From Canna indica (taxonomy: Eukaryota > Streptophyta > Magnoliopsida > Zingiberales > Cannaceae), in contig CP136895.1 of the NCBI GenBank assembly GCA_034359265.1, forward strand, positions 41,868,001-41,932,000: DNA of 64,000 nucleotides, given 5' to 3'. Below are positions 1 to 11,849 of the stretch, one piece after another. Position 1 is the first letter of the stretch. The number at the start of each line of letters is the position of its first letter. The notes under the pieces were generated by a model. It was not told the DNA's origin and did not search any database. It saw nothing but the letters and a program-made list of their open reading frames with translations. A program made the translations under genes and the position numbers.

Positions 1-2610
1 CCTTGGAAGAGGAAAAAGCCCCGGTAGAGATTGCTTTACAGTGGAGTTTTTCACATATAGTTGGGAGACAGTGAAAAATGATCTTATGAAGGAAATTTCA
101 GCTTTCTTTAAAATTGGGAGGATGAACCCAGGTTGGAATGAAACTCTACTAGTAATGGTTCCAAAAATTAAAAAGCCGATGTTTATCACAAATTTTAGGC
201 CTGTTGCCTTGTGCAATGTCCTATACAAGATATTTTCAAAAGTCATTATGAATAGAATGAGACCTAAACTAGGTAAGCTGATTAGTTTGAATCAGACAGC
301 ATTTGTTCCAGGAAGACAAATTCAAGACAATGTGCTCATTGTAAATGAAATAGTAAATTCAATGTATGGTTCAAAGGCAAAACATCCATTGTTTATAATG
401 AAACTAGATTTAGAGAAGACTTATGATAAAGCCAGTTGGAAGGCCATCTATTCTGCCATGGAATGTATAAATTTTCTAGCTAAGTTGAACCTATGGGTGA
501 AGGCTTACATTGAAGAGGTTATCCAGTGTAAAATCAAAGTAGAAACATCAAGAGAGTTCAGAAGTTATGAAGGGATCAGGCAGGGTGATCCACTGTCACC
601 CTACCTATTTATAATAATGGAAGAAATTCTTTCAATCATTATCAATGACTTTGTTGAAAAAGAAAAGATATATGGTTTCAAGAAAGAAGAGTTTGAGCTG
701 AACCATTTATGTTTAGCAGATGATATAGTTATTGCTTTGAAAGGAAATAAAAGCTCATGTAAAGGTTTGAAAGAGGTCTTAGAACTATACTGTAAAATCA
801 CTGGTGATAAGGTGAATATGAGGAAATCATAATATTATTTTCCTAAGCAGTGCTTATCTGAGATAAAACATGAAATATGCCAAGTTTTCAATATGAGGGA
901 AGGCTCATTCCCCATGAAGTACTTAGGTACTTTTATTTCCCCAAAAAAGTTGAAAAAGGAATTTGAAGGCAAGCTTCCGGAGAAGGTTAAAAAGAGGATC
1001 GAACCATGGGCTAAGGATGTGTTATCTCAATCAGGTAAAGCAATTTTGATTAATGCAACTATCAATTCAATCCCTGCTTACTCTTTCATGACCTCATGGG
1101 TAAGTGAGGATACAGTATTGAATTTAAAAAAGCAAACAAGGGATTTTTTCTAGAATGCAAATGATAAGAAAAATTTTGCCAAAATGATCAGTTGGAGTAC
1201 AGTTACTTCAAATAAAGGAGATGGTGGATTAGGGACTTATCAGTTGTGAAGAAAGTGATGTTTGCAAAGAGATCTCTACCTTTATTGAATCAGGAGGAGC
1301 ACATATGGTCCAAGTGTTTCACTGAGAAGTATGGTAAATTACATCCATGGTCAAAAATGATTGGAAGGAAATCATCTTGGACAGCAAGGGAAATATTTGG
1401 CTGTATGAAATCATTGAGAAATGGATTTAGAATGCAGATTGGTAATGGTGAGAAGATAGATGTTTGGGCAGACCCTTGGTTGAGTGTCATTCCTCTTAAC
1501 TTATGGCCTACTTTCATTAATTTGAAGGGGTTAGAATTGGTGTTCTAAAGATGAGTGAATTAATTGAGAATGGTAACTGAAATGAACAAGTACTACATGA
1601 CTATTTTGGCAAGGAGCTAATAAAGAATATCAAAATGATTCAAATTGACAATGAACAGGGAAGGGATAATGGGTGTGGGCTGAAAATTGGAGAGAGAAAT
1701 CATCTGTTAAGAATGCATACATAGTTGTAAAAAACCAAGAGGAGAAACTTGAAAAGCTGAAAGTTAACTAGAAGGAAATCTGGAAACTGGAGGCATCTGA
1801 GAAGGTAAAAATGTTCACATGGAAAATGTGCTAGGAAAGGCTTCTTACCTTAGCCCGATTGGCTAGATTTTTTGGAATTGAAATTGAAAAATGTCATATC
1901 TGCAAAGAATCGAAGGATGAATTTAATCATATTTTCTTTGAGTATCCTTATGTTAAAGCATATTGGAGATCAGTTGAAATCAAGATAGGATTTATTTCAT
2001 ATTTCAAAATTAATGGAGTGAAGGAGGATGGATGAAAGAGGTTGAGGGCTTTGATAAGGATAGTGCAAACATGTTAAGAAGTTTCATGTCAACTTCTTGG
2101 TGGCACATATGGAAAAATAAAAATAATTGCAAATATAATGAAGAATGTGTAGATGCAAGGAAGTTATATAACATTGCATTGAGGGAAATGCTTGACTACA
2201 ATGTTCCTAGAATTCTGAAAAGCAGCAAAGTGGAAGCGAAGGTAACTAAAGATAATTGCATACCTTCTCTGTTTTGTGATGCTTCATGGAAAAAAGGATA
2301 TTTTGTTGGGTGTGGTACCTTAAATCCATTATTTGGTGAAGCAAAGGCTATTTGGTTTGGTCTGGATAATACAAGAAAAAAAAGGTTTAGTTAAGTTCTG
2401 TGTAATATCATATTGTAGCAGGTTAATCAGGATTCTAAATGATGAATTTGAGCCTCCTTAGGAGATTTCTATATTGATTGGAAAGATTAAAAGTTTGGCA
2501 AAAGAGTTAATGGTGGTGGAATGGAGACATGTGAATAGGAATGAGAATCAATTAGCTCATTGTATAGCAAAATATACATTTGAAAGGATGTATGGAGTGG
2601 ATAGTGAAGT
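1..2610 (+). pseudogene. L1-type LINE, 3' half, degenerate
   Basis: This is the distal part of a non-LTR retrotransposon ORF2; its 5' end lies outside the window. The reading starts with a GKSPGRDCF-like motif near base 10, followed by reverse transcriptase to about 832 with NFRPVALCNV, FVPGRQIQDN, GIRQGDPLSP and an LADD catalytic box in place of FADD. The frame then breaks. Thumb and connection sequence runs at 893-1153 (MKYLGTFIS) and continues at 1246-1548. A zf-RVT zinc-binding segment lies near 1800-1990 (CHICKESKDEFNH) and an RNase H-like domain at 2270-2600 (LFCDASWKKG). Stops and frameshifts at about 830, 1153, 1240, 1550 and 2394 make it non-functional. No poly(A) tail could be placed. 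Confidence 0.9.
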
Positions 2611-3094
2611 TGTTAGTGAACAATGGTTTAACAGCTCATAAGGTATGCAGTGTCAGTATGGCCTCAACATTAGAACTGATGTGGAAACTGACAAAAGGAA
2701 AGAATGAAATGACAAGACTCAATGTGCCAAGAGATATCAAAGGGTGGAGGATTTACTTCATGTTTCAGGTAAGGTAAAACCTGGAACACATGATGAGGTT
2801 CTATGTACTGAGGAAGGGAATGTATTCCCTATTGGTGAGGAGTTGCGAATGTATGCCCTATTGGTGAGGAGTTGTTGTATAGTGTTAGTGTTCTTTCACC
2901 TCGTGTTGGAGGTGTTAATAGTTCTTGTAATGATTTGTGTTAGAATGAGTCTTGTAAAGAAGGTGTTAATGATATGAATAAAGATACTGGACTGAGTTTT
3001 GGTGAAATTTGTATTGAAATTGCGGAGGGTGCACGTCTAGGGACCAATGCCCCTCTTACCCATGGACTACGGGTTGAACCTTTGAAATACCTAT
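2611..3094. other. Unassigned sequence after the LINE
   Basis: Short open frames here match nothing I recognise. A near-duplicate phrase meaning 'cctattggtgaggagttg' occurs twice, around 2829 and 2858. It is probably the LINE 3' untranslated region or old intergenic DNA. Confidence 0.4.
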
Positions 3095-3377
3095 AATCAT
3101 TTTGGTTCAAATAAGATATATAAAATAGTAAAATAAGATATATGAATTGTCTCTTTAATTTATCCAAATTATATGTCAACATTGATCTACGTAATAAGTA
3201 CGAGCTAGGCCTAGCTAGTGGCACTCACTCGAGCTTGCATTAGTGGAATATCTTGGTAGATCCAAACTCTTGCGCTAGATAAAATCTTAGATGGGGTGGA
3301 ACATTTTGATCTGGGAGACAAGGGTTAGATAATTTTTTTTTCTTTTATTCTAGAATATTTAATGCCACACTCCATAA
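3095..3377 (+). repeat. Direct repeat, copy 1 (bracketing the TE cluster)
   Basis: This segment matches 38051-38292 in the same orientation at high identity, from 'ttggttcaaataagatata' to 'ttaatgccacactccata'. Copy 1 carries roughly 40 extra bases near 3204-3243. The match stops abruptly at 3377 and at 38292. It has no coding content and no LTR hallmarks (no PBS, PPT or target duplication). Confidence 0.85.
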
Positions 3378-3649
3378 ATTACGGGGCATGACCCGTTACA
3401 AATAAACGGGTTAAAAAAATGGCCCCATATATAATTTTAATAAAAAAACTAGCCAAATTTTTCTATAAGTGGACCAAAAAACCCTTCCACTTAGCCGATC
3501 CTCACCCGCCGCTTATTGCCTCCTATTTTGGCACTCCCGTTGCTTTAGGGCGCCATTACAAAATAATATATATAAAAAAATCGGCGACGTCTTCCATCTC
3601 TGAGCCTTCTTCCATCTCTTTCACCTTGTTTAGGTTATCATCCCTCTTA
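3378..3649. other. Unassigned leader to the gypsy LTR
   Basis: Pyrimidine-rich sequence with no recognised gene. It may be the start of the 5' LTR of the Ty3/gypsy element that follows, but the LTR's left end could not be fixed. Confidence 0.3.
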
Positions 3650-3659
3650 TTATTTTTCA

Positions 3660-4121
3660 TTATTTTTGCTTTAGGATTGGACTACACTAGAACTATTGGA
3701 CCTGGTCGGACTAGACCCAGTAGCGCCCCGCCGTTCACCCGAACCAAATCACGCAATCCTGCCCAGGGGGCTCCGCCCAAACAACGCCCTTGAGCCAGAC
3801 TCAAGCTAGGCCCGACGACTCCATCCAAGGGACCCACCCGAACATACATAGACTCTCACATCCTTCCTTATCACAAATGACATACTAGCATAAACTTGTC
3901 ATCTCCTGGATTGGCCTCGACCCATTCTGGGTAGCAATCATAACGAGATTATCGGGCAGCATGATCACCTCCACCTGTAATATATACGGACACGGCACAC
4001 CTCAAGTAAGGCTAGGTTCTAATTCCATAAACCTCTACCTAGGAGTTACCCTAACTTGGGCATCAGAGTATCTTTTTTGCATGCCCCCCCCCCCCCCCCC
4101 CCCGACTCTCAAGCATGAACA
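3660..4121 (+). repeat. 5' LTR (3' portion) of gypsy copy 1
   Basis: It aligns with the copy 2 LTR at 15805-16909. Shared phrases include 'cgacccattctgggtagc' and 'acggcacacctcaag'. It ends in CATGAACA just before the primer-binding-like sequence at 4122. Confidence 0.7.
4084..4103. repeat. C20 homopolymer
   Basis: An uninterrupted run of 20 cytosines inside the gypsy LTR. The equivalent place in copy 2 has no such run, so it is a local expansion. Its length is likely to be error-prone in sequencing. Confidence 0.95.
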
Positions 4122-4138
4122 TTTAGCGCCCATCGTGG

Positions 4139-5383
4139 TGTCGGCCTAAGATTTTCGATCTTGGTCTTAATCTCAGTTTTGATGATAACAAACATGGAAC
4201 TAATATTTTCATGGAGAATTACTTTTAGGTTCCAAGTTGATTAGTGCACGACGTCCGCGATCGAAAATATCGGAGAAATCGAAAGGACGTTGGTCGACGC
4301 ACTCGGGTTTTCGTCGGAAGATAGAGTTTAAGTTTAGGATATCTAGCATGTGTTGTAAATCCTCAAATTGATGCATATGAACCCAAAACTTCGAAACCCA
4401 AAACCCGTGAACGAACGTCGCAAGAACAATCTGTAAAATGCCTCATTTCCTAGGTGTCAGCCGATGGGCGGTGACCGACCATCAGCCGGCCACCGACTGG
4501 CGACAGCACGAAATGGGCAATGGACTCCAATCGGTGGTCGGTCGCTCGGCCGATTGACCAGCCATCAGTCGGCCACCGATCAGGTGGCGCCAACGGGCAA
4601 AAATATGCCTGTTGGGTGAGCTCTTTTGACTCCCTCCTTTCTTGTCATATAAATACAAGCCTTTGACAACCTTCCATGGTAATTTGACACTCTATTGAGC
4701 CATCTTTGATCATTCCTAAACTTTTATTGAGCCACTCTTGCAAAAACCCTAGTTTGATCTCTCCACTCCTTGATATAGCCTTCAGCTTCATTGATTCATC
4801 ATCTTGAGGCATCAAGAGGACTAGGGAGTTTTTTTTGGAGCTAAGTATACTTTGGTTTGATTATTGTTCTATTAGTTATTGTATTTTTGTGTTTGTTTGT
4901 TATATTTTAAAGTGTGTAAACATAAAGTGCTAGGTTGATTGAGTGGGTGGTTGCCTTGGTGTTTAGGCATAATTCCAACGGTGTAATTTAGGATTAAAGT
5001 GTCCTTAGGGAGAGTGAGGTGGGAAAGTGCTCTCGATAGGAAGGCGGAGACTTTCGGGTGTGAAAGTGCCTTCGGTGTGAGAGCAGAGACTTTCCGGTGA
5101 AAAGTCCTTATTATAAAGGAGCTCTATATCTAGTGGATTAGGTTGAAATCCTAAGCGGGAGTTCTTAGGTAGTGAATTAGGTGGATTGCTGAATCACTAT
5201 AAATTCATGTGTTAGCATTGTTTATATTTGTGCTTGCCTAATTGCTTATCATTTGCTTCCGTACGTAATTAACTCATATTGTGTTTTGCCCAAGTAATTA
5301 AGAATCGTTTGAAATCAGAATTAGGCTAAAGTTTTAGCGTACACACTATTAAACCCCCTCTAGTGTAGACCATTTCACCAATA
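4139..5383 (+). mobile_element. Solo LTR of the copia-type gag-only family
   Basis: It begins TGTCGGCCTAAG and ends TTTCACCAATA, matching the reverse complement of the LTRs at 24595-25696 and 33397-35116. It carries the family block around 'tgcttaggtagt' and 'ataaattca' near its 3' end. Flanks CGTGG (4134-4138) and TGTGG (5384-5388) form a 5-bp target duplication with one mismatch. No internal sequence is present, so it is a solo LTR left by LTR-LTR recombination. It interrupts gypsy copy 1 at its primer-binding site. Confidence 0.85.
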
Positions 5384-6281
5384 TGTGGGGCCAAGTAAAT
5401 CTTACCTCTCCCGCAATGGCTAGAACCCGGAGCCAAGCGACCGCCGCCGCACATCAATGGCCACAACCCAACGGTGATGATCGACCGCAACCTGATAACG
5501 TTGAAATAGTGAGGACCGATACTCCGATACTAGCCCATCCCCCTATCGAGGACCCTTATCGACGAATAGATGACTTAGAGATTGAAACTCGATAGCTAAA
5601 AGCCCAAGTCAGGATGTTGACGCGATCCCGTGAACAGCCCCCGGCTTACCACGATCGTTGCCGCTTACAACCTGGAGACGATGCCCAATCGGGAAAAAGG
5701 AGACTCGATCCGGCTCCCCGTGATGAAGTCTCCAACACCCCTCACCCAGAGAAAGGCGAGGACCCTAGAATCCAAAAGGCCAAGGCTGTACCTACTCTTG
5801 ATGCAGAGCCTTTCGCCAACCATATCGTGGCAACCCGCCTCCCATCAAGAAGCGAGCTACCCAACACTCTGGCGCCATACACCGGTACGAGCAACCCCGT
5901 ACTACACCTAACAACGTTTCAAACTGTAATGCTTTATCACGGAGCAACCGACGACACACTCTACCTAGCCTTTTCGGCATTTTTTGGAAAGATCGCCCTA
6001 CTATAGTTTGCCTCCCTCCCATCGGGCTCCATTCATTCTTTCAAAGACCTCTCCCACGTCTTCATCAGTCATTTCACCACATCACGGGTATACCACAAGA
6101 CGATAGCCACCCTCCATTATGTCAGACAAAGTCAAATGAGCCCCTAGGGGAATACCTGAACAGGTTTCGGGCCATAGCGGCTGACATGCCAAACCTTGAC
6201 CCGAAGATCGAGCTTTTTTGCATTTAACTCAGTTTAAAACTCGGGCCCTTCGTCGATCAGATCGTCTTAACCGAGCCTAGT

Positions 6282-8380
6282 TGAAAAAAATAGTGTCCTT
6301 GAGCCAATCACATGTTGATGTGTAGGGAACTATTTATGGTTAATGAATAATATGAGACATCTTTTCATTATATGTTGCATCTATATTTTGTATATATTAG
6401 ATTATGATGAACCCCATGAACTCGGGCAACTGATTCTAAGGCCATGATGAGATCATGCTAGTGAGACTTGGAATCCAGATGCCCATGTTCCAAATGTTCC
6501 CAGTCGTACGATCACCAATTAGGGGATTGATGATTCTGGATAGACTGGTGCACTTGGTACATGCCTTATACGATAAGGGGTAGCTGATCTCATAGTTACC
6601 TATGAGCCGTCATTAATGTACAAGTGCAGGTGCTCATTAGGGAATGACTTCACTGAACGGACCTGCACAAGGAACACAGAATGGAATCCTTACATGAGTG
6701 TCAATGGGATGTCCCTTGGGTGATATTAGGTGCAAGCAATCCTTGGACCTGAGGTTGTCATGGTTACCTTGTGAGTGATAACCCATTGCCTTGGTTTTAT
6801 CCCTACATGGCCCTTAGCGTCATGTGCCAAATATTATCGGGCATGGGGAAACATTCATGGAGGTAGGTGAGCAACCAACATGGAATTAATTACTCCTAGT
6901 GAGAGGAGATAACGTCCTATATGTCCCTACAAGTGTTGACTCAGGAATCTCTAGCCAGAGTAGACATGAAAGTCGGGAAAATATTTTTGACGTTTTATTA
7001 TTGAAACGACATCTTGGTGGGTGGAATACATATGAATCAGTATTAGGGTTTGACACTTCTTCCATACCATAGCCGACTTCGGGACGTTGTAACCGAGGGA
7101 CTTAGTTGCACGATAACTGGTCATCGAAGGGCGTTAGATCCCTGTAGATTGAACCTCACACTATCCGAGTAGTCATGACACATTGCTAGACGTCAATCTT
7201 GACTTGTGAGTGAAGTCTCTCACGACCACACTAAAGGGGTTTTAGTGATGGCTCGTAAGATTCAAATAGAAGTCGACGTTCTATCGGATCCGATTCTGTG
7301 TTATGCATAACTCATTGTTGGCTTAGTGTGGGGCCCAATGGGTCACACACAATAGGTTAACCTCGTAACAGGCCTTATGAGATAAAGTCTGAATGCGGCA
7401 CTATATGTCTACTAGCATGGACATGCTGCAATACAATCACGAATCTCGTTTACGGACATGATAGGAAAGTTGTTTCCTATAGGAACGAATACGTGAGGAA
7501 GAAGTTCCTCGACATCCCTAAATTGTAGGGATTGACACATGATAAATCCTAATTAATAAGAATTTAATTTATAGAGATAAATTAAAGTTTATATTTAGTT
7601 GAATTTAATTAATTTTGAATTAATTATAAATCCATTAAATATAAATTATTATTTTGGAGACAAACTCTCAAATTTTGAATTCTGGGGAGAGGATCTAAAA
7701 AGGGGGGGCGGGTCCACCATGGGGGCCACCTACTCACCTTATAAATAGATGACCTAATCTCCTTTGAGAGGTGTTAAGCACATTGGTTAGAGATTTTGGA
7801 GAGGAGCAAAGGCTTGGATTCTTGAAAAGCCTCTTGAAGACCAAGACTGCAATGAGCTCCTCTTGATCTCCATGGATGGCCGGCCATCAAGCTCCTCCTT
7901 CTTGGGTTTGTGAAGACGATTTGGAAGTCTCTTCCTCTTGGGTGTGTCATCTCGTTCATCTTCTTGGAGGAGTCCAAGGAGGACAACGAGGTATTCCTTA
8001 ATTCATCTTCCTCCTCGTTCTGTGGTTTTCTCATCCCCTCTTCGTTCCTTTTGGTGCTCAGTTCTTGGTGGAAGGGCCGACTTCACCTAGGTATATTTTG
8101 GGGTTGAGTTTTCCTCTTTGTTGAGCCACAACGAATCTTGGTGTTTGCTATCCCTTGGTTGTGATGTGTTTCGTGTGGACCTTCCATTGGAGGACGTGCG
8201 TTTGGACGTCTTGAAACGAGGATAGGAGCAGTCTTACCATCTGCGGTATAAGGTATATCATCTCCTTCTACTCATAGATTGAATTCCTTAAATATTGCTA
8301 AAGTTGATCGTTGGTTTTGGGATGATTTGTATTTTTTTTAAAATTGCTTTTTTCGTTGTGCTTCTTCTTCCACCCCAACA
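6282..8380 (+). mobile_element. 2.1-kb solo LTR of a non-coding (LARD-like) element
   Basis: It starts TGAAAAAAATAGTGTCC and ends CACCCCAACA. It is homologous to the split LTR at 21182-22790 plus 35117-35609. Flanks CTAGT (6277-6281) and CTAGG (8381-8385) match at 4 of 5 bases, and joining them restores gag homology with copy 2. There is no coding capacity; the ORF-like stretches around 7774-8107 lie inside the LTR and are not conserved as protein. Confidence 0.8.
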
Positions 8381-8428
8381 CTAGGGACATGGCCAAATTC
8401 TAGGAAAAGACGGTGGGCTTTATAAAAA

Positions 8429-8924
8429 GGGTAAATTATACTGACCTCCCCTGATGTTTAGTAAAATTTTATTGACCTCTCTTCTATTTTGTCCAGGTGA
8501 CACTCACCTCCCCTGTAGCTAACGGTGTTAAATGAAGTTCGTTAGTAATGTGATTTCTCTCTTATGCCCCTTGCTGAAAAATTACTAAAATACATGCATT
8601 TAATAATTGAATAAATATTTTAAAAATAAAATTTTGAAATGAATTATTTTATTTTTAAAATATTTGAAAAATAAAAATTTTGGGAGAAATAAAAATGACA
8701 TATGGGTATTTTTATCATTTAAAATAAGAAAAAATTGCAAATATTTCAAAAATACCATTAGTAAGCATGTGCAGTGCATATGACAAATACTCCATTAACA
8801 GTTTTCGTTAGTAGGGAATGTCTGTGTAATCTTTTACAAAACTTAGGGGGATTACAAGATAAAATTATAAATAGAGGAAAAGTCAGTGTAATTTCACTAA
8901 ACCTCAGGGGAGGCCAGTGTAACC
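8429..8924. mobile_element. Mutator-type MITE (496 bp)
   Basis: The terminal inverted repeats start GGGTAAATTATACTGACC on the left and read GGTTACACTGGCC from the right, each followed by a 'tcccctga(t/g)gttta' block. The 9-bp flanks TTATAAAAA (8420-8428) and TTGTAAAAA (8925-8933) match at 8 of 9, as expected of Mutator-like insertions. The interior is AT-rich with no ORF. It sits within the gag of gypsy copy 1. Confidence 0.8.
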
Positions 8925-9496
8925 TTGTAAAAATGAAAGACCAATGAGAAGCAAAGAAGATTGACTGACAAAACCTTAAATCCATTGTCGACAATAAAAA
9001 CCCTAGGAAGCATGATGGAAAAAGTGAAGATCACAATCGTTGCGAGCAGATTGGCAGAAGAGGGCTGAGGTCACCACCTCGATTGATCGCCCAATTCGAC
9101 AAATACACTCCCTTCAATACCATGAAGGAAACTATTCTTCGCGGCATTTACCACCTAAAGCTTATCAGATATGGACACATAACAGAGGAGTGCGTGGTAC
9201 TTGCTGATCAGCTGGAAGACTTGGCCCGAGTAGGGCGTCTAGATAAGTACCTCCACCAACAGAAAGAGAGAAGTCAATGCAGAAGCTGCGACTCCTGGGC
9301 AACGAGGTCGGACACCCCCCAATCCTCATTTAGACCTAAGGACGACAAGTGCACCGACCGCCCAAAAGGAGATCCTCGAGGAATCATCAATTACATCACT
9401 GGCAAACTCACCACGAGCAGAGAATCAAGCTTCACCAAGAGAAAATCTTCTCAGACGACAACAACGGTCAATAACACCACCTGACCACACGAGTTT

Positions 9497-10108
9497 CACC
9501 CAAGAATCCTGGTAATATTATTCTATGAATTTGACTTCCATGGGACTAACCAGAACCTGCACGATCCAATCGTAATCTCTATGATTGTAGAAAATTTCAT
9601 TATTAAAAGGGTCCTAATTGACCAGGGCAACTCGACTGATATCCTTTTACACTCCACCTTCAAAAAGATACAATTAACAAATGCCTCACTTACCCCATGC
9701 AAGGGAAACCTCGTGGGCTTCTCCAGGGAGAAAGTTGACGTCCGAGGATTCATATGGTTAAAGACGACATTCAACTCCTGGCCAAGGGCAAAGACGATTG
9801 ATGTGCAATACCTTGTCATCAATGTAACCAGCCCATACCACATGATCCTAGGGCGACCATCTTTGAACAGCTTGGGAACTGTTGTCTCCACTCCCCATTT
9901 GGTATTGAAGTTTCCTGTTTCAGAAAGAGAGGTAGATGTGCTACACGCTGATCGAGAAGATGTCCAATGGTGCTATAACGAATGTCTTAAGCCGAAGGAG
10001 ATCAAGTGCAGTGGCCTGAAAACACCCTCCGCAACCAAGCAACAAACCAAAGCCTCCAAATCGAGCTTAGGGCGAGGGGCGCGGAAGCAATCATGGCTTC
10101 ATCGTTGA
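9497..10108 (+). pseudogene. Protease domain of gypsy copy 1
   Basis: A retroviral-type aspartic protease of a Ty3/gypsy element. The active site reads VLIDQGNSTDILL in place of the usual D-x-G-S-S form. The second conserved block is YHMILGRPSLNSLG. Copy 2 has the matching region at 18487-19131, with VLVDQESFANVL and YRMVLGRPFLNNLG. The frame is open from about 9530 to 10108. What follows is the 3' non-coding region rather than reverse transcriptase. Confidence 0.75.
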
Positions 10109-10905
10109 AGAAACTAAGGTCGTGACCGAAAAATACGATACTGCTCGGATCGAGCACTCTTTCTGTATGCCCATTTACTTTATTTGTCAAATAAAATTGC
10201 ATTCCTAGAATTTTTCTCTGTGAATGTTTAGGACACCGCTGCAAATTATCCCGTTGCTTTAAAACGAATACTCAATCGCAAAATCCTGCTTGAGTCCTCA
10301 CGCGATCTCTGGCGAGAGCTCGGCTACCACGCCATTACATTCGGCCTCAACGCCTTCATATGACTCCTCGCGTGCGATTCCGCCTTACGCTCCTCGGCAA
10401 GCTCGGTCTAAACCCCCGAGTGCGGTCTCTGGCTACCACGTCACTACACTCGGCCTCGGCGCCTTTCTATGATACCTTACGAGTGGTCCTGCCTTATATT
10501 CCTCAGCGAGCTCGGCCCGAACCCTCAAGTGCAGTTTTTTGCTATCTCACCATTACCTTGGTAGGCTCAGTGCGCTTACTCAAAACTTCATGAGCAGTTC
10601 CATCTTACACTCCCCGACGAGCACAACCTGAACCCCCGACTATGGCTTTTTGCCATCACTACTACCGACTTCGAAGTCCTTATCCCACTAACACGCTTGG
10701 GGGCTCGATACCCTCTTGCCACTATGCGATTCAGGAACCAAACCAATTCAAGCAAAGCTACTGGGGACAATCCAACCCCTAGAGTAAAAAAGCAAATGAA
10801 ATCGAAAAGCTAAGCCAGACAAACTCAGCAAATTAGTACAAGATAGACTCAGAAGGGGGCATATAGTTAAGAAGCCCCTAGAGGCAATAATTAATTACAT
10901 GCTGG
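10109..10905 (+). other. 3' non-coding region of gypsy copy 1 with degenerate repeats
   Basis: GC-rich sequence in which phrases such as 'agctcgg', 'ctaccacg(t/c)cattac' and 'cggcctc(a/g)(a/g)cgcctt' recur at roughly 90-110 base spacing between 10290 and 10700. This gives short chance ORFs in several frames. 'gctactggggacaatccaa' near 10757 and a purine tract at 10851-10859 resemble the end of Tat-like elements before the 3' LTR. The 3' LTR is absent or truncated. Confidence 0.5.
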
Positions 10906-11088
10906 TGTAAAATACCCCGTTATCTTTCATCACACGAAGTAAGAATCAGTCAAAGTCTTGGAAAAGTCTCATGCTTAAAAAAGAGACGCATCTTCTTGAA
11001 GAAAATTCAACCACTTTAATTTAAATGAATGAGATATATAGACTACCCGTTTTGTCAAAAACTCTTGTGAAATATCTTCCTTACAGCA

Positions 11089-11209
11089 AGGCCCACTTGT
11101 GTGTGAACCATGACAATGTTCTTATCACAACTCCATTTCAGCTTAATCACTTCTCGCAAGACTTGGTCTTCCTGTTTCACTAGTTGGTTGGCTTCCGGGG
11201 ACTGCAAAT
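11089..11209 (-). other. Exon-like segment, unrecognised protein
   Basis: On the - strand an open stretch of about 40 codons (SPEANQLVKQEDQVLREV... to THTQVGLA-like end) is bounded by TTTGCAG upstream and GTAAGG downstream, as for an internal exon. I do not recognise the protein, and no partner exons were found on either side. It may be a stranded exon of a dead gene or chance. Confidence 0.25.
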
Positions 11210-11849
11210 AATTTCATAAATTAATTCATTTTTTAGTTCATTTGTATTTAGAACTAAATAAGCCATCATTAATCCAATTGTATGATGCAGAAACCAAAGC
11301 CGATGCGTGGAGAGCTTCGTTGATTATCAGTCTGCACAAGGTATTCGCAGCCATCGCCATGAGCATTGTGCTGCTGAGGATGATGCCGAACCGCCCCTTT
11401 CGTTCCTGCATCCTCTACTCGTTCGCCTTCGTGATCTTTAGCCCCATTGGTGTGGCCATCGACATAATTATCGACGCCACGACGCAGGGCCATGTTGCTG
11501 ACTGGATCTATGCCATCTCCATGGAACTTCCGTGTGGCATCTGTTAATTATCACAGCAAAGGTTTAATAGAACTCACAAGGATATATGGAAGAGAAACAC
11601 CAAATGTATTCGAATGATATTAAGTGCCTATTACAAGCTACAAAGAACTCTATTTATAGAGTTGAAAAAAACAAAGAGCTAATGCACTTAAATGAGAGCT
11701 AATGCACCTAAATGATAGCTAATGCACTTAAATGACACCTAATGCAATGCAATTAAACATAGAGGAGCGGTTACATGAAAAAAATAAAAGCCATTTACTT
11801 GTAATTAGTGGCATATGAATTCAATTTTATTTTATCACTCCCCCTGAAT

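Larger units (their letters stand above)
5384..9484 (+). pseudogene. gag of gypsy copy 1, interrupted
   Basis: Gag starts at the ATG at 5416 (MARTRSQATA) and reads through LPNTLAPYTGTSNP, LTTFQTVMLYHGA and IHSFKDLSHVFI to about 6281. A 2.1-kb solo LTR then interrupts it. A 48-base gag stub (8381-8428) follows, then a MITE, then gag resumes at 8934. The C-terminal part (9083-9484) has DKYTPFNTMKETI and GHITEECVVLADQLE, the degenerate zinc-knuckle region. Several stops and frameshifts occur. Copy 2 (16963-18430) provides the uninterrupted alignment that defines these breakpoints. Confidence 0.75.
3650..10905 (+). mobile_element. Ty3/gypsy (Tat-like) retrotransposon, copy 1, deleted
   Basis: The order is LTR end (to 4121), a primer-binding-like site beginning 'ttagcgcccatcgtgg', gag, protease, then a GC-rich 3' non-coding region. 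Reverse transcriptase, RNase H and integrase are missing, so the element has a large internal deletion after the protease. Copy 2 at 15805-21181 aligns with it through LTR, gag and protease. Three later insertions sit inside it: solo LTRs at 4139-5383 and 6282-8380, and a MITE at 8429-8924. Both outer limits are approximate. The Tat assignment rests on gag and protease style and on the long 3' non-coding region. Confidence 0.75.

Noticed and set aside
3419..3793. 124-codon ORF before the first gypsy LTR
   Set aside because: It has no recognisable domain and overlaps LTR sequence that aligns as DNA with copy 2.
9523..9891. 122-codon ORF on the - strand
   Set aside because: It is antisense to the gypsy protease, which has clear motifs on the + strand.
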